This document shows, piece by piece, positions 1-7,931 of a stretch of 25,374 nucleotides of DNA; positions within the stretch are counted from its first letter, which is position 1, and every line of letters begins with the position of its first letter. A program made the position numbers and the translations under genes. The notes under the pieces are model-generated. The model was not told the origin of the DNA and did not search any database. It saw nothing but the letters and a program-made list of their open reading frames with translations. The stretch comes from JAFKKS01 sp039808325. GTDB taxonomy: Bacteria; Pseudomonadota; Alphaproteobacteria; Rhizobiales; Xanthobacteraceae. The stretch covers positions 1 to 25,374 of the forward strand of contig JBDHSU010000052.1 in NCBI GenBank assembly GCA_039808325.1. The letters run 5' to 3'.

Positions 1-462
1 TTTGCCGGGGAATTTCCAACGGCGGATCTGCAGGTCTTCAAATACAAGCAGGACCGCATCGCCGTCGTCGTCCCGAAAGGACACGAACTGGCGCGCCGGA
101 AATCGGTCCGGTTCTCCGATCTGCTCGACTTCGATCTTGTCGACCAGGAGCCCAACAGCTCCATCGATGCCGTGCTGTCCCGCGCCTATGTCGAGGCAGG
201 CCGCGTTTTGCGGACGCGCATTCGCGTCAGCAGTTCCGAGGCGGCGTGCCGGATGGTGGAGGCCAATCTCGGGATCGCGTTCGTCAACGAGCGCATCGCG
301 ACCTGCCTGTCGCGTGTGACCGGCATCGTGTCGCTGCGGCTCGACGAACCGTGGGCCATTCGCCAGCATCGCCTGTGCGTGCGCGGCTTCGGCCAACTCC
401 CGATTGCCGCCCGGCTTTTGGTCGAGCATTTGATCCCAGGCGTTACGACGAGAGCGTCATGA
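1..462 (+). CDS. LysR-family transcriptional regulator, C-terminal part (5' truncated by window edge)
   Basis: An open frame enters from the left edge in frame 1 and ends at TGA 460-462, giving 153 visible residues. The visible part matches the second half of a LysR effector-binding (periplasmic-binding-protein-like) domain. It has a strand-turn pattern with VVVPKGHELA near residues 23-32, the FDLVDQEPNS segment near 44-53, the SSSEAACRMVEANLGIAFV helix-strand segment near 79-97, and a closing HRLCVRGF segment followed by an amphipathic helix. The DNA-binding helix-turn-helix lies outside the window. Its stop overlaps the start of dadA in an ATGA arrangement, so the two are probably co-transcribed and translationally coupled. 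That differs from the usual divergent LysR-target layout. By context it may sense an amino acid substrate of DadA (inference). Confidence 0.85.
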   Translation, partial: FAGEFPTADLQVFKYKQDRIAVVVPKGHELARRKSVRFSDLLDFDLVDQEPNSSIDAVLSRAYVEAGRVLRTRIRVSSSEAACRMVEANLGIAFVNERIATCLSRVTGIVSLRLDEPWAIRQHRLCVRGFGQLPIAARLLVEHLIPGVTTRAS

Positions 463-1709
463 AAGTTGTCATTCTAGGCGCTGGCGTCATCGGCGTGACC
501 AGCGCCTACTATCTGGCGCGGGCGGGCCACGAAGTGACGGTGCTCGATCGCCAGGAGGGCGCCGCGCTCGAGACCAGCTTTGCCAATGCCGGCGAGATTT
601 CTCCCGGATACTCGTCGCCGTGGGCCGGGCCGGGTGTTCCGGTCAAGGCCGTGAAGTGGCTGCTGATGAAATACGGGCCGCTCGCGGTGCGGCCGCATCT
701 CGATCCGCGAATGTGGATCTGGATCGCTCAGATGCTGCGTAACTGCACGGCCGCGCGCTATGCGCTCAACAAGGAGCGCATGGTGCGGTTGGCGGAGTAT
801 AGCCGCGACACGCTTGACGCGCTGCGTTCCGAGATCGACATCACCTATGACGGCCGGGCGCTGGGGACGCTGCAACTGTTCCGCAAGCAATCGCAACTTG
901 ATGCCACCGCGTCGGACATCGCGGTGTTGAAGGAACTCGGCGTTGCTTACGAATTGCTCGACCGCGAAGGCTGCATTCGTGTCGAGCCGGGATTGCGCGC
1001 GACGCAGGAGAAGTTTGTCGGCGGCCTCCGCCTTCCCGGCGACGAAACCGGCGACTGCTTCATGTTCACGACGCGGCTCGCGGAGCACGCGGCGCGGAAG
1101 GGCGTCGATTTTCGCTACAAGACGTCGATCCGTTCGATCGCGCGCTCGGGCGACGGAGTGACCGTTGCCACGGACGCCGGCGCGTATCGCGGCGACGCCT
1201 GCATCGTGGCGCTCGGCAGTTATTCGCCGCATCTCCTGCGGCCGCTCGGGATCTCGATTCCGGTCTATCCCGTAAAGGGTTATTCGATCACGATTCCGAT
1301 CGTGGATGAAGCGGCCGCGCCGATGTCCACGATCATGGACGAAACCTACAAGATCGCCATCACGCGGCTCGGCTCGCGCATCCGAGTCGGGGGTACCGCG
1401 GAACTGGCGGGATATGACCGCACTTTGCGCCCCGGTCGCCGCCTGGCGCTCGAGCACTCGGTGACGGACCTGTTCCCCGGCGCCGGCGATATCGGCGAGG
1501 CGACGTTCTGGACAGGACTGCGGCCGATGACGCCGGACGGGCCACCGATCATTGGGGCGACATCCATTCCCGGACTTTACCTCAACACCGGGCATGGCAC
1601 GCTCGGTTGGACCATGGCTTGCGGGTCCGGGCGGCTGATTGCGGATATTGTCGCTGGCGAGCGGCCGAATATCCGGTGGGACGATCTTTCGATAATGCGA
1701 TATCGCTGA
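459..1709 (+). CDS. dadA: D-amino acid dehydrogenase (DadA), FAD-dependent
   Basis: The product is a 416-residue flavoprotein that oxidises D-amino acids to 2-oxo acids and ammonia, passing electrons to the respiratory chain. It opens with a Rossmann FAD motif GAGVIG at residues 7-12 and an acidic residue (D30) at the end of the second strand. The ASFANAG-like segment ETSFANAGEISPGYSSPWAG follows near residue 45. The C-terminal signature GHGTLGWTMACGSG (about 378-391) is the classic DadA flavin-contact segment. Length is close to E. coli DadA (432 residues, from memory). The frame stays open upstream to 246, but the ATG at 459 is chosen because it immediately precedes the FAD fold and overlaps the LysR stop; a short GAG element lies a few bases upstream. 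No DadX racemase lies beside it, so the natural substrate is not specified. Specificity is an inference from family. Confidence 0.88.
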   Translation: MKVVILGAGVIGVTSAYYLARAGHEVTVLDRQEGAALETSFANAGEISPGYSSPWAGPGVPVKAVKWLLMKYGPLAVRPHLDPRMWIWIAQMLRNCTAARYALNKERMVRLAEYSRDTLDALRSEIDITYDGRALGTLQLFRKQSQLDATASDIAVLKELGVAYELLDREGCIRVEPGLRATQEKFVGGLRLPGDETGDCFMFTTRLAEHAARKGVDFRYKTSIRSIARSGDGVTVATDAGAYRGDACIVALGSYSPHLLRPLGISIPVYPVKGYSITIPIVDEAAAPMSTIMDETYKIAITRLGSRIRVGGTAELAGYDRTLRPGRRLALEHSVTDLFPGAGDIGEATFWTGLRPMTPDGPPIIGATSIPGLYLNTGHGTLGWTMACGSGRLIADIVAGERPNIRWDDLSIMRYR

Positions 1710-1778
1710 AGGGCAGGTTGCGGGACCCTCGATCTTTGCTCCAAGCTTCGCCGTGGCGCTCTCGACGGATTTTGACCG

Positions 1779-2504
1779 ATGGACCAGATCGCTGACTTCA
1801 ATGTCCTCAAGGTCGTACGCAGCAGCGGGACGCTGCGCGAGCAGGTCGTCGCGAAATTGCGCAAGGCGATCATCGCCGGCACGTTCGCGCCGGGTGAGCG
1901 GCTGGTCGAGCGGCGCCTGGTCGAGCTTCTCGGCGTCAGCCGCACGCTCGTGCGCGAAGCTCTCCGGCAACTCGAGACGGAAGGGTTGATCGAAACGCTT
2001 CCCTATAAGGGGCCTGCCGTGACGGCGCTTACGGCCGAGCAGGTGCGTCAGATTTACGAAATGCGCGCGGCGATGGAGGGGCTCGCCGCCAAGTTGTTCG
2101 CCGAGCGCGCGAGCGAGGACGATATCGATCGCCTCGACGCGACGGTGAAGGCCATCGCGCGATGCTATCGGCTCGGCGATGGCGACGGACAACGGGCGGC
2201 CGTCGAAAATTTCTACGAAATTCTGCTTGCCGGCACCGGCAACGCGATCCTCATGGGTTTCGTCGGTGCTCAGCGCGCGCGCCTGGCGTGGTTGCGCGCC
2301 GTATCGCTGGCGCGCAAGGGCCGGTCGCGCACCAGCATCGAGGAGAAGCGTGCGATCGTCGCCGCAATCAAAGCGCGCAATACGGTGCATGCGCGCGCCT
2401 TGACCGAAGCGCATATCGCCGCCGCTTTCGATAGCGTTTCGCGGGTGCTGACGGATGTCCGCAGCGCTCGTCCGCGCGAACGCGCGGGCCGCAAGCGTCC
2501 TTAA
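1779..2504 (+). CDS. GntR-family transcriptional regulator, FCD subfamily, with a degenerate metal site
   Basis: The 241-residue product has a winged helix-turn-helix at about residues 18-82 (REQVVAKLRKAIIAG, then GVSRTLVREALRQLETEGLI). An all-helical FCD effector domain follows at about 85-225. Most FCD proteins bind a metal through an Asp/Asn and three His. Here the first His position is Tyr146 (in NFYEILL), the second is Lys190 (EEKRAIVAAI), and only His212 (AHIAAA) remains, so a normal metal centre is unlikely. The tail after 228 is Arg/Lys-rich. The gene lies 69 bases after dadA and 119 before the ABC importer on the same strand. A palindrome at 2544-2563 downstream of it is a plausible operator. 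No strong Shine-Dalgarno is seen before the chosen ATG. It most likely controls the importer and/or dadA (inference). Confidence 0.9.
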   Translation: MDQIADFNVLKVVRSSGTLREQVVAKLRKAIIAGTFAPGERLVERRLVELLGVSRTLVREALRQLETEGLIETLPYKGPAVTALTAEQVRQIYEMRAAMEGLAAKLFAERASEDDIDRLDATVKAIARCYRLGDGDGQRAAVENFYEILLAGTGNAILMGFVGAQRARLAWLRAVSLARKGRSRTSIEEKRAIVAAIKARNTVHARALTEAHIAAAFDSVSRVLTDVRSARPRERAGRKRP

Positions 2505-2543
2505 AGGATTCTACGCCATGGCGCCAAAACCGGCTATGAACGC

Positions 2544-2563
2544 ATTGTATTACGGTATACAAT
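2544..2563. promoter_or_regulatory. Candidate GntR operator overlapping a -10-like element
   Basis: Perfect 7-base inverted arms ATTGTAT (2544-2550) and ATACAAT (2557-2563) are separated by six bases. The arms resemble TTGT/ACAA half-sites known for FCD-type GntR regulators. The right arm contains TACAAT (2558-2563), which would serve as a -10 hexamer for the downstream ABC importer, though no convincing -35 is visible. A bound repressor would cover it. The site lies 40 bases after the GntR stop and 60 bases before the ATPase start. I saw no second copy of this palindrome in the window. Confidence 0.5.
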
Positions 2564-2623
2564 CGAATGCAGGCGGCCGTATTCCTGCGCATGGTGGCCG
2601 TGCGACAAACGGGAAGGAGCAAA

Positions 2624-3799
2624 ATGGCTGGGGTGGTTTCGGTTCTGCGCGTGAAGGCGCATCACGAGACTGAAATGGACGCTGCCCCGTCGACCGCTCC
2701 GGCGTTTGTTGAATTTTCCGACGTCTGCAAGAGCTATGACGGCGAAACGCTTGCCGTCGCGCACGTCGACCTCGCGATCGGCAAGGGCGAATTCGTCACG
2801 CTGCTCGGCCCCTCGGGGTCCGGCAAGACGACGTCGCTGATGATGCTGGCAGGGTTCGAGGCGCCGACGTCGGGCGACATCGTTCTGGCCGGTCGCTCCG
2901 TCAGCCGGATTCCTCCGCACAAGCGCAACATCGGCATGGTGTTCCAGAATTACGCGCTGTTCCCGCACATGACGGTTGCCGAGAACATTGCGTTTCCGTT
3001 GTCGGTGCGTGGGGTCGGGCGTGAGGAGATCCGGCAAAAAGTCGATCGCGCGTTGGCGCTCGTTCGCCTTTCGGGTCTGGGGCATCGGCGGCCGGCAGAG
3101 CTTTCCGGCGGCCAGCAACAGCGGGTCGCCGTCGCGCGCGCCGTGGTGTTCGAGCCGGACCTCGTGCTGATGGATGAGCCGCTCGGCGCGCTCGATAAGC
3201 AATTGCGCGAGCAACTGCAACTCGAGATCAAGCGCATCCACTCCGACCTCGGCGTGACGATCGTTTACGTGACGCACGATCAGTCGGAGGCGCTGACCTT
3301 GTCCGACCGCATCGCCGTGTTCAATGGCGGAGCGATCCGACAGATCGGCACGCCGATGGATATCTATGAGCGGCCGCTGAGCTCATTCGTGGCGCAGTTC
3401 ATCGGGGAGAGCAATCGCCTTGACGGTCGCGTGATTTCTCGTAACGGCGATCGCTGCCGCGTTGAGATCGGCACGGGCGCGACGATCGAGGCGCGCCCCG
3501 TGGCCATCGGCGAGGTGGGATGCAGCACGTCGGTCACGGTTCGTCCCGAACACGTGGTCATCAATCCGCCTCCCGGCGCGTGGGACAATGTTTTGGCCGG
3601 CCTCGTCGAGACCATCATCTATCACGGCGACCACGCTCGGGCGCAACTGCGCGTGGCCGACTCTCAGGTCTTCACGGTCAAGATCAGCGATCCGCGCAAC
3701 GCTTCGCCGCTTAAGGCCGGTGACACCGTGCGAGCGGCGTGGCGGGCGAGCGACTCGCGCGCCCTCGATCCTGACCCTGCCGCCGGCGCGGCGCCTTGA
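2624..3799 (+). CDS. ABC transporter ATP-binding protein, PotA/spermidine-putrescine type
   Basis: A 391-residue cytoplasmic ATPase energises the importer encoded by the next three genes. It has Walker A GPSGSGKT (62-69), Q-loop Gln108 (MVFQNYALFPHM), signature LSGGQQQ (160-166), Walker B VLMDEP with Asp184-Glu185, a D-loop GALD, and the switch His218 (VTHDQ). After about residue 240 comes a C-terminal TOBE/OB-fold regulatory domain (VRPEHVVI near 310) typical of PotA, FbpC and CysA. The ATG at 2624 is chosen because AAGGAG lies six bases upstream. Starts at 2567 (no site) and 2675 (weak GAG) are alternatives. Twenty-nine bases separate it from the binding-protein gene, so this begins an operon. 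The substrate is not determined by the ATPase. Confidence 0.92.
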   Translation: MAGVVSVLRVKAHHETEMDAAPSTAPAFVEFSDVCKSYDGETLAVAHVDLAIGKGEFVTLLGPSGSGKTTSLMMLAGFEAPTSGDIVLAGRSVSRIPPHKRNIGMVFQNYALFPHMTVAENIAFPLSVRGVGREEIRQKVDRALALVRLSGLGHRRPAELSGGQQQRVAVARAVVFEPDLVLMDEPLGALDKQLREQLQLEIKRIHSDLGVTIVYVTHDQSEALTLSDRIAVFNGGAIRQIGTPMDIYERPLSSFVAQFIGESNRLDGRVISRNGDRCRVEIGTGATIEARPVAIGEVGCSTSVTVRPEHVVINPPPGAWDNVLAGLVETIIYHGDHARAQLRVADSQVFTVKISDPRNASPLKAGDTVRAAWRASDSRALDPDPAAGAAP

Positions 3800-3828
3800 T
3801 TCAACGATATATGGAACGGAGGAACACC

Positions 3829-4878
3829 ATGCGTATCTTAAATCTGACGGGTATTTCGGCGGCGTGTCTTGCGGTTGCTTTTGGCGCAACGTTTTCAGCG
3901 CAAGCGCGCGATCTGACGGTCAGCGCCTGGGGCGGGTCCTCGCAGGCGGCGCAGAAGAAAGTTTATTACGAGCCGTTCGCCGAGAAGACCGGCACGAAAG
4001 TGCTGGAGGATTCCTGGTCCGGAGGCATCGGCATTCTGCGCACCAAGGTGCAGGGCGGCAACGCCAACTGGGACGTCGTGCAGGTCGAGGCGGATGAAGC
4101 GATCCTCGGATGCGACGAGGGCCTGTTCGAGAAAATGGATTGGAAAGCGCTCGGCGGCAAGGATGCTTTCGTCAAAGGCGCCGCCACCGATTGCGCCGTG
4201 GGCTCGGTCGTTTGGACCACGGGCCTGGTCTACGACGGAGCGAAATTCGCGGACGGCCCGAAATCCTGGGCCGATTTCTGGGACGTGAAGAAATTTCCCG
4301 GAAAGCGCACGATGCGCAAAGGTCCGAAATACACCTTGGAATCGGCCTTGATGGCGGACGGCGTCGCGCCTGCCGATGTCTACAAGATATTGCGAACGCC
4401 GGCGGGAATCGATCGCGCGTTCAAGAAATTGGACGAATTGAAGCCGAATATCGTGTGGTGGACGGCGGGGTCGCAGCCGCCGCAACTGCTGGCATCCGGT
4501 GAGGTCGTGATGGCCGACGCCTACTTTAGCCGCGCGCTTGCGGCCAACAAGGCCGATGGCCGCAAGTTCAAGGTTGTTTGGCCGGGCAGCGTCTATGCCA
4601 TCGATTTCTGGGTGATCCTGAAAGGTACGCCGAACAAGGATGCCGCGGCGAAGCTCGTCACCTTCATGACGCGGCCGGAAAACCAGAAGGGCTTCCCGCC
4701 TCTCGCCTTTCAAGGCGTCACCAGTATCGAAGGCGCGAAACAGGTGGATGCCGCGGTGCAGCCCAGCATTCCGACCTACCCCGCGAATATGGAAGTCGCC
4801 TTGCCGCTCGACGTGGAGTTCTGGGTCGACAATAACGATCAGTTGAACCAGCGCTTCAACGCCTGGGCGAGCAAGTAA
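3829..4878 (+). CDS. Periplasmic substrate-binding protein of the PotD-like ABC importer
   Basis: A 349-residue extracytoplasmic solute-binding protein captures the ligand and docks on the two permeases encoded downstream. A Sec signal peptide is visible: basic start, hydrophobic core at about 9-22, and an AQA cleavage site after residue 26, so the mature protein begins RDLTVSAWGG. The mature part follows the PotD/iron-type (type II periplasmic binding) plan, with a WWTAGSQPPQLLASGEV stretch near 215 and the WPGSVYAIDFW hinge-proximal segment near 255. The ATG at 3829 has a near-perfect GGAGGA five to six bases before it, the strongest translation signal in this operon, as expected for the most abundant component. 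Polyamine versus other cationic or amino-acid-derived ligands cannot be resolved by eye. Confidence 0.9.
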   Translation: MRILNLTGISAACLAVAFGATFSAQARDLTVSAWGGSSQAAQKKVYYEPFAEKTGTKVLEDSWSGGIGILRTKVQGGNANWDVVQVEADEAILGCDEGLFEKMDWKALGGKDAFVKGAATDCAVGSVVWTTGLVYDGAKFADGPKSWADFWDVKKFPGKRTMRKGPKYTLESALMADGVAPADVYKILRTPAGIDRAFKKLDELKPNIVWWTAGSQPPQLLASGEVVMADAYFSRALAANKADGRKFKVVWPGSVYAIDFWVILKGTPNKDAAAKLVTFMTRPENQKGFPPLAFQGVTSIEGAKQVDAAVQPSIPTYPANMEVALPLDVEFWVDNNDQLNQRFNAWASK

Positions 4879-4894
4879 GTCTGCGTCGGCGATC

Positions 4895-6151
4895 ATGAGC
4901 GTCACTGCCATGCCGACGGCGCCATGCGCGCCGCTCGGCGGCCGGCAACTGAAGCAGCGCCTGCGCCGCGTCCAGCGACGCCAGGCGCTGAGGGCGTTCG
5001 CCCTCCTGGCGCCGCTGATGTTGTTCCTGGCGGTGAATTTCCTTCTGCCGATCACGCTCATGTTCGTGCGAAGCGTGGAGGACCCCGATGTCCGCCGCGT
5101 CTTGCCGCGAACGCTCGCTGCGATTTCGGATTGGGATGGCCGTGCCCTGCCTTCGAACGAAGTCGGCGCGGCGCTGTTGGCGGACCTTGGTGCGGTCGAG
5201 AACCGTGAGGACCTGAGTCGGGCAGCGAACCGGTTGAACTACGACATCAACGGCTTTCGCACGTTGATTTTCCGCACCGCGCGAAGCGTCGGCCGTATCG
5301 AGGCGGCGCATGCGATGGAGGCGCTCGGCGCGCTCGATCCGCGCTGGAAGGACGTCGAGACCTGGGGCGCCATCAAGAGGGCAGCGGGTCCGACAACGAG
5401 CTTCTATCTGCTCGGTGCTCTCGACATGAAGAAAAACGCGAGCGGAGAAATCCATCGCGTCGGCAGCGAGCGCGCTGTCTTCACGCTGGTGCTCGCGCGC
5501 ACGCTGTGGATCAGCTTTTGCGTGACGCTGCTATGCCTCCTGCTTGGATATCCCGTCGCCTATCTTCTCGCGACGATCCCGAGCAATGTCGCCAATATTC
5601 TGATGATCCTCGTGCTGCTTCCCTTCTGGACTTCGCTGCTGGTGCGAACGACCGCCTGGGTGGTGCTGCTGCAGACCGATGGCCCGGTGAATGGAGCGCT
5701 GCGATGGCTTGGCCTCATCGATCAGCCGCTGCGGCTGATCTTCAATCGCGTCGGCGTCTATATTGCCATCACGCACGTCCTGCTGCCGTTCATGGTGCTG
5801 CCGCTCTATAGCGTGATGAAGAGCCTCGGGCCGACGACGATGCGCGCCGCGATATCGCTTGGAGCGCACCCCTTCACGGCGTTTCTACGCGTGTATGTTC
5901 CGCAGACGATGCCCGGCGTCTTCGCCGGCACGTTGCTCGTCTTCGTATCGTCCATCGGCTACTACATCACGCCGGCGTTGATCGGCGGCGCCGATGATCA
6001 GATGCTGAGCTACTTCATCGCATTCTATACGAACGAGACGACGAATTGGGGGCTCGCGGGCGCGCTCGGCGTCGTCCTGCTGGCGATGACGGCCGTTCTT
6101 TATCTGATCTATAGCCGCCTCGCGGGCGGCGCGGGGCCGCGCTGGACATGA
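4895..6151 (+). CDS. ABC transporter permease, PotB-like, with a large insert after the first membrane helix
   Basis: The product is a 418-residue inner-membrane subunit. TM1 is at about residues 31-57. Then comes a long hydrophilic segment of about 130 residues (62-193) rich in charged residues and helices (PRTLAAISDWDG, LNYDINGFRTLIFRTAR). The standard BPD permease core starts near 197 with four to five more helices. The cytoplasmic EAA coupling loop is at about 318-338 (AAISLGAHPFTAFLRVYVPQ), with the conserved Gly in place. Classical PotB is under 300 residues, so the insert explains the extra length and should face the periplasm. The start lies 16 bases after the binding-protein stop, without a clear Shine-Dalgarno; an ATG at 4910 is possible. 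The stop overlaps the next permease start (ATGA). Confidence 0.9.
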   Translation: MSVTAMPTAPCAPLGGRQLKQRLRRVQRRQALRAFALLAPLMLFLAVNFLLPITLMFVRSVEDPDVRRVLPRTLAAISDWDGRALPSNEVGAALLADLGAVENREDLSRAANRLNYDINGFRTLIFRTARSVGRIEAAHAMEALGALDPRWKDVETWGAIKRAAGPTTSFYLLGALDMKKNASGEIHRVGSERAVFTLVLARTLWISFCVTLLCLLLGYPVAYLLATIPSNVANILMILVLLPFWTSLLVRTTAWVVLLQTDGPVNGALRWLGLIDQPLRLIFNRVGVYIAITHVLLPFMVLPLYSVMKSLGPTTMRAAISLGAHPFTAFLRVYVPQTMPGVFAGTLLVFVSSIGYYITPALIGGADDQMLSYFIAFYTNETTNWGLAGALGVVLLAMTAVLYLIYSRLAGGAGPRWT

Positions 6152-6984
6152 GCAGACCTTATGCCGCGCGGGGCGAAACCGCGTTCCGCTGGCTCTTCTG
6201 GGTCTATTGCGGATTGGTCTTCACGTTTCTGATCGCACCGATCCTCGCGATCATCCCGTTGTCCTTCAATAGCGGCTCCTTCCTGACATTCCCGATGCCG
6301 GGGTTTTCGCTACGATGGTACGCGGACTTCTTCGCGTCGGATCGCTGGTTAGCAGCGGTGAAGAACAGCATGATCGTCGGGGTCGCCACGACGTTTCTCG
6401 CGACGGCCCTGGGCACGATGGCGTCGCTCGGGCTGGCGCGCCTGCGGCCAAAACTGCGCAGCGTTCTGAGCGCTTGCATCATCGCCCCCATTATCGTGCC
6501 GGTCGTCATTACCGGCGTCGGCGCTTACTTCCTCTATGCCCCGCTACGATTGACGAGTACGTATCTCGCGCTGGTGCTGTCCCACACAGTGATCGCGGTT
6601 CCATTTGTCGTTCTCACGGTGTCGGCGAGCCTGCAGAATTTCGACGTCAACCTCGTGCGGGCGGCGGGCAGTCTGGGCGCTCGGCCGCTGACGACGTTCC
6701 GCAGGGTCATCCTTCCGCTTATCTTTCCGGGCGTGGTCTCGGGCGCGGTATTCGCATTCGCGACATCGTTCGACGAGGTCGTGATGGCGCTTTTCCTTGC
6801 GGGCCCGGAGCAGCGCACCCTGCCTATTCAGATGTTCAATGGCGTGCGTGAGGAAGTCAGTCCGACCATTACCGTCGCGGCAACGTTGCTGGTCGTCTTA
6901 TCATGCATGCTGTTGGTCGCCGTCGAGCTGCTACGGCGCCGGGCGGAACGGATCAGCGGCTCGCGGCGTAGCGCAGCGAAGTAG
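6148..6984 (+). CDS. ABC transporter permease, PotC-like
   Basis: A 278-residue second membrane subunit of the PotABCD-type importer. It has about six transmembrane helices. The first is at about 13-39, followed by the family-typical periplasmic segment LTFPMPGFSLRWY (46-58). The coupling EAA loop is RAAGSLGARPLTTFRRVILP at 171-190. The FDEVVMALFLAGP segment near 208-220 is characteristic of PotC-type permeases. The ATG overlaps the preceding permease stop (ATGA), which signals translational coupling and 1:1 stoichiometry. It is the last gene of this operon; a convergent GntR gene ends only 22 bases beyond. No clear terminator hairpin is visible in that short gap. Confidence 0.92.
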   Translation: MSRPYAARGETAFRWLFWVYCGLVFTFLIAPILAIIPLSFNSGSFLTFPMPGFSLRWYADFFASDRWLAAVKNSMIVGVATTFLATALGTMASLGLARLRPKLRSVLSACIIAPIIVPVVITGVGAYFLYAPLRLTSTYLALVLSHTVIAVPFVVLTVSASLQNFDVNLVRAAGSLGARPLTTFRRVILPLIFPGVVSGAVFAFATSFDEVVMALFLAGPEQRTLPIQMFNGVREEVSPTITVAATLLVVLSCMLLVAVELLRRRAERISGSRRSAAK

Positions 6985-7006
6985 GCGGTGCGAAGCCGGC
7001 GAAGCC

Positions 7007-7693
7007 TCATGGCCCGTCGAACATCATGCGCATGCGGATCTTTCCGGCCGCGTTGATGTGCCGGCGCGCCAGGGTTTCGGCCTTGTCGGCATCCCGCTTC
7101 TCGATTGCGGTGAGAATCGCGGCATGTTCCGTATATGCCGCTTCCGCCCGCCCCGGGGCGGAGAAGGTTGTGCCGGGCAGCAGCGCCAACGAGTCATAAA
7201 GTTGCTGCAGGGCCTGGGCGAGGTAGCGATTATGCGCCGCGTCGTGAATGGTCCGATGGAACAGGCGGTTGAACTTGGCACTGGCTTCGGCGGTCGTGCC
7301 GCGCTGCCGCGATTGCTCGAGTATTTCACGCATCTCGACGATTTCACCCTGCGACGCGTGTTGGGCGGCAAAGCGCGCGGCCGTGCCTTCAAGCGCCTCG
7401 CGTAGCGCATAGACTTCGCGCACCTGTTGGTTGTTGAGTTGCACGATCATGACGCCGCGCGATGCCGCAACCTCCAGCAGCCCCTCCGAGGCGAGCCGCC
7501 GTATGGCCTCGCGGATCGGCGTGCGGCTGACATTCAGCTTGGCGGCGAGGGCGGCCTCGCGCATGCGGTCTCCGGGGCGGAAGTCCCCCGACCGGATGCC
7601 GTTCCGCAGCCGCTGATAGACGAAATCCGCGCGAGACAGGTTCTGTTCTGCGGAACTCAAATTTCGTTTGCCCTTGTCGCTGTCGCGCCGCAT
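7007..7693 (-). CDS. GntR-family transcriptional regulator, FCD subfamily, intact metal site
   Basis: The product is 228 residues. The winged helix-turn-helix is at about 20-85 (ADFVYQRLRNGIRSGDF, then NVSRTPIREAIRRLASEGLL, close to the family consensus), followed by an FCD domain at about 92-215. The metal-ligand positions are all present: Asn142, His146 (FNRLFH), His190 (YTEHAAI) and His212 (RRHINAA). A metal-dependent ligand pocket for a carboxylate or amino acid is therefore expected, in contrast to the GntR protein at 1779-2504. The chosen ATG has AGGA about nine bases upstream. It is divergent from the TRAP transporter genes and is the obvious candidate to control them (inference from arrangement). 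Confidence 0.92.
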   Translation of the reverse strand: MRRDSDKGKRNLSSAEQNLSRADFVYQRLRNGIRSGDFRPGDRMREAALAAKLNVSRTPIREAIRRLASEGLLEVAASRGVMIVQLNNQQVREVYALREALEGTAARFAAQHASQGEIVEMREILEQSRQRGTTAEASAKFNRLFHRTIHDAAHNRYLAQALQQLYDSLALLPGTTFSAPGRAEAAYTEHAAILTAIEKRDADKAETLARRHINAAGKIRMRMMFDGP

Positions 7694-7707
7694 CGCCCAC
7701 GTCCTTT

Positions 7708-7761
7708 GTCAAACGCCGCCTCCGCCGGTATGCGATTGTGTGCAAGTAGTCAAACGCCTCC
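7708..7761. repeat. Direct repeat GTCAAACGCC-K-CC, two copies 41 bp apart
   Basis: Thirteen bases are repeated with one mismatch at 7708-7720 and 7749-7761. The first ten bases, GTCAAACGCC, are identical. The offset of 41 bases is close to four helical turns, so both copies face the same side of the DNA. They lie 15 and 56 bases upstream of the GntR start, which fits autoregulation or co-control of the divergent TRAP operon. Direct repeats are not the usual GntR operator form, so another regulator is possible. Confidence 0.4.
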
Positions 7762-7931
7762 AAGGCATTTTGTGGCAAAAGCCGTATTGTCGCATGCGTT
7801 GTTGGACACTTAACCGCAACGTCGTGCAGCATGGGCGGCGTTTCGCCTTCGATATGTTCGGCGCCGCGGGCGGATGGTGCCGCATCGAGATGGTTGTCTG
7901 GACCTTCCACACTTCGCGTCAAAGGATGTGA

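Noticed and set aside
474..2414. Very long open frame on the minus strand opposite dadA and the GntR gene
   Set aside because: It is antisense to two clear family members. Its translation is Arg/His/Asp-rich with no fold or motif, as expected for the mirror frame of GC-rich coding DNA.
2505..2543. Small plus-strand frame spanning the GntR 3' end and the importer leader
   Set aside because: It overlaps both neighbours and the operator palindrome, has no start signal, and encodes a low-complexity sequence.
3895..5061. Long minus-strand frame opposite the PotD-like gene
   Set aside because: It has shadow-frame composition and no ribosome-binding site or family resemblance; the plus-strand gene has a signal peptide and a strong Shine-Dalgarno.
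7768..7780. TTTTG-TGG-CAAAA inverted repeat as the GntR operator
   Set aside because: The arms are only five bases and it does not match the TTGT/ACAA half-site well. Kept only as a note in the intergenic entry.
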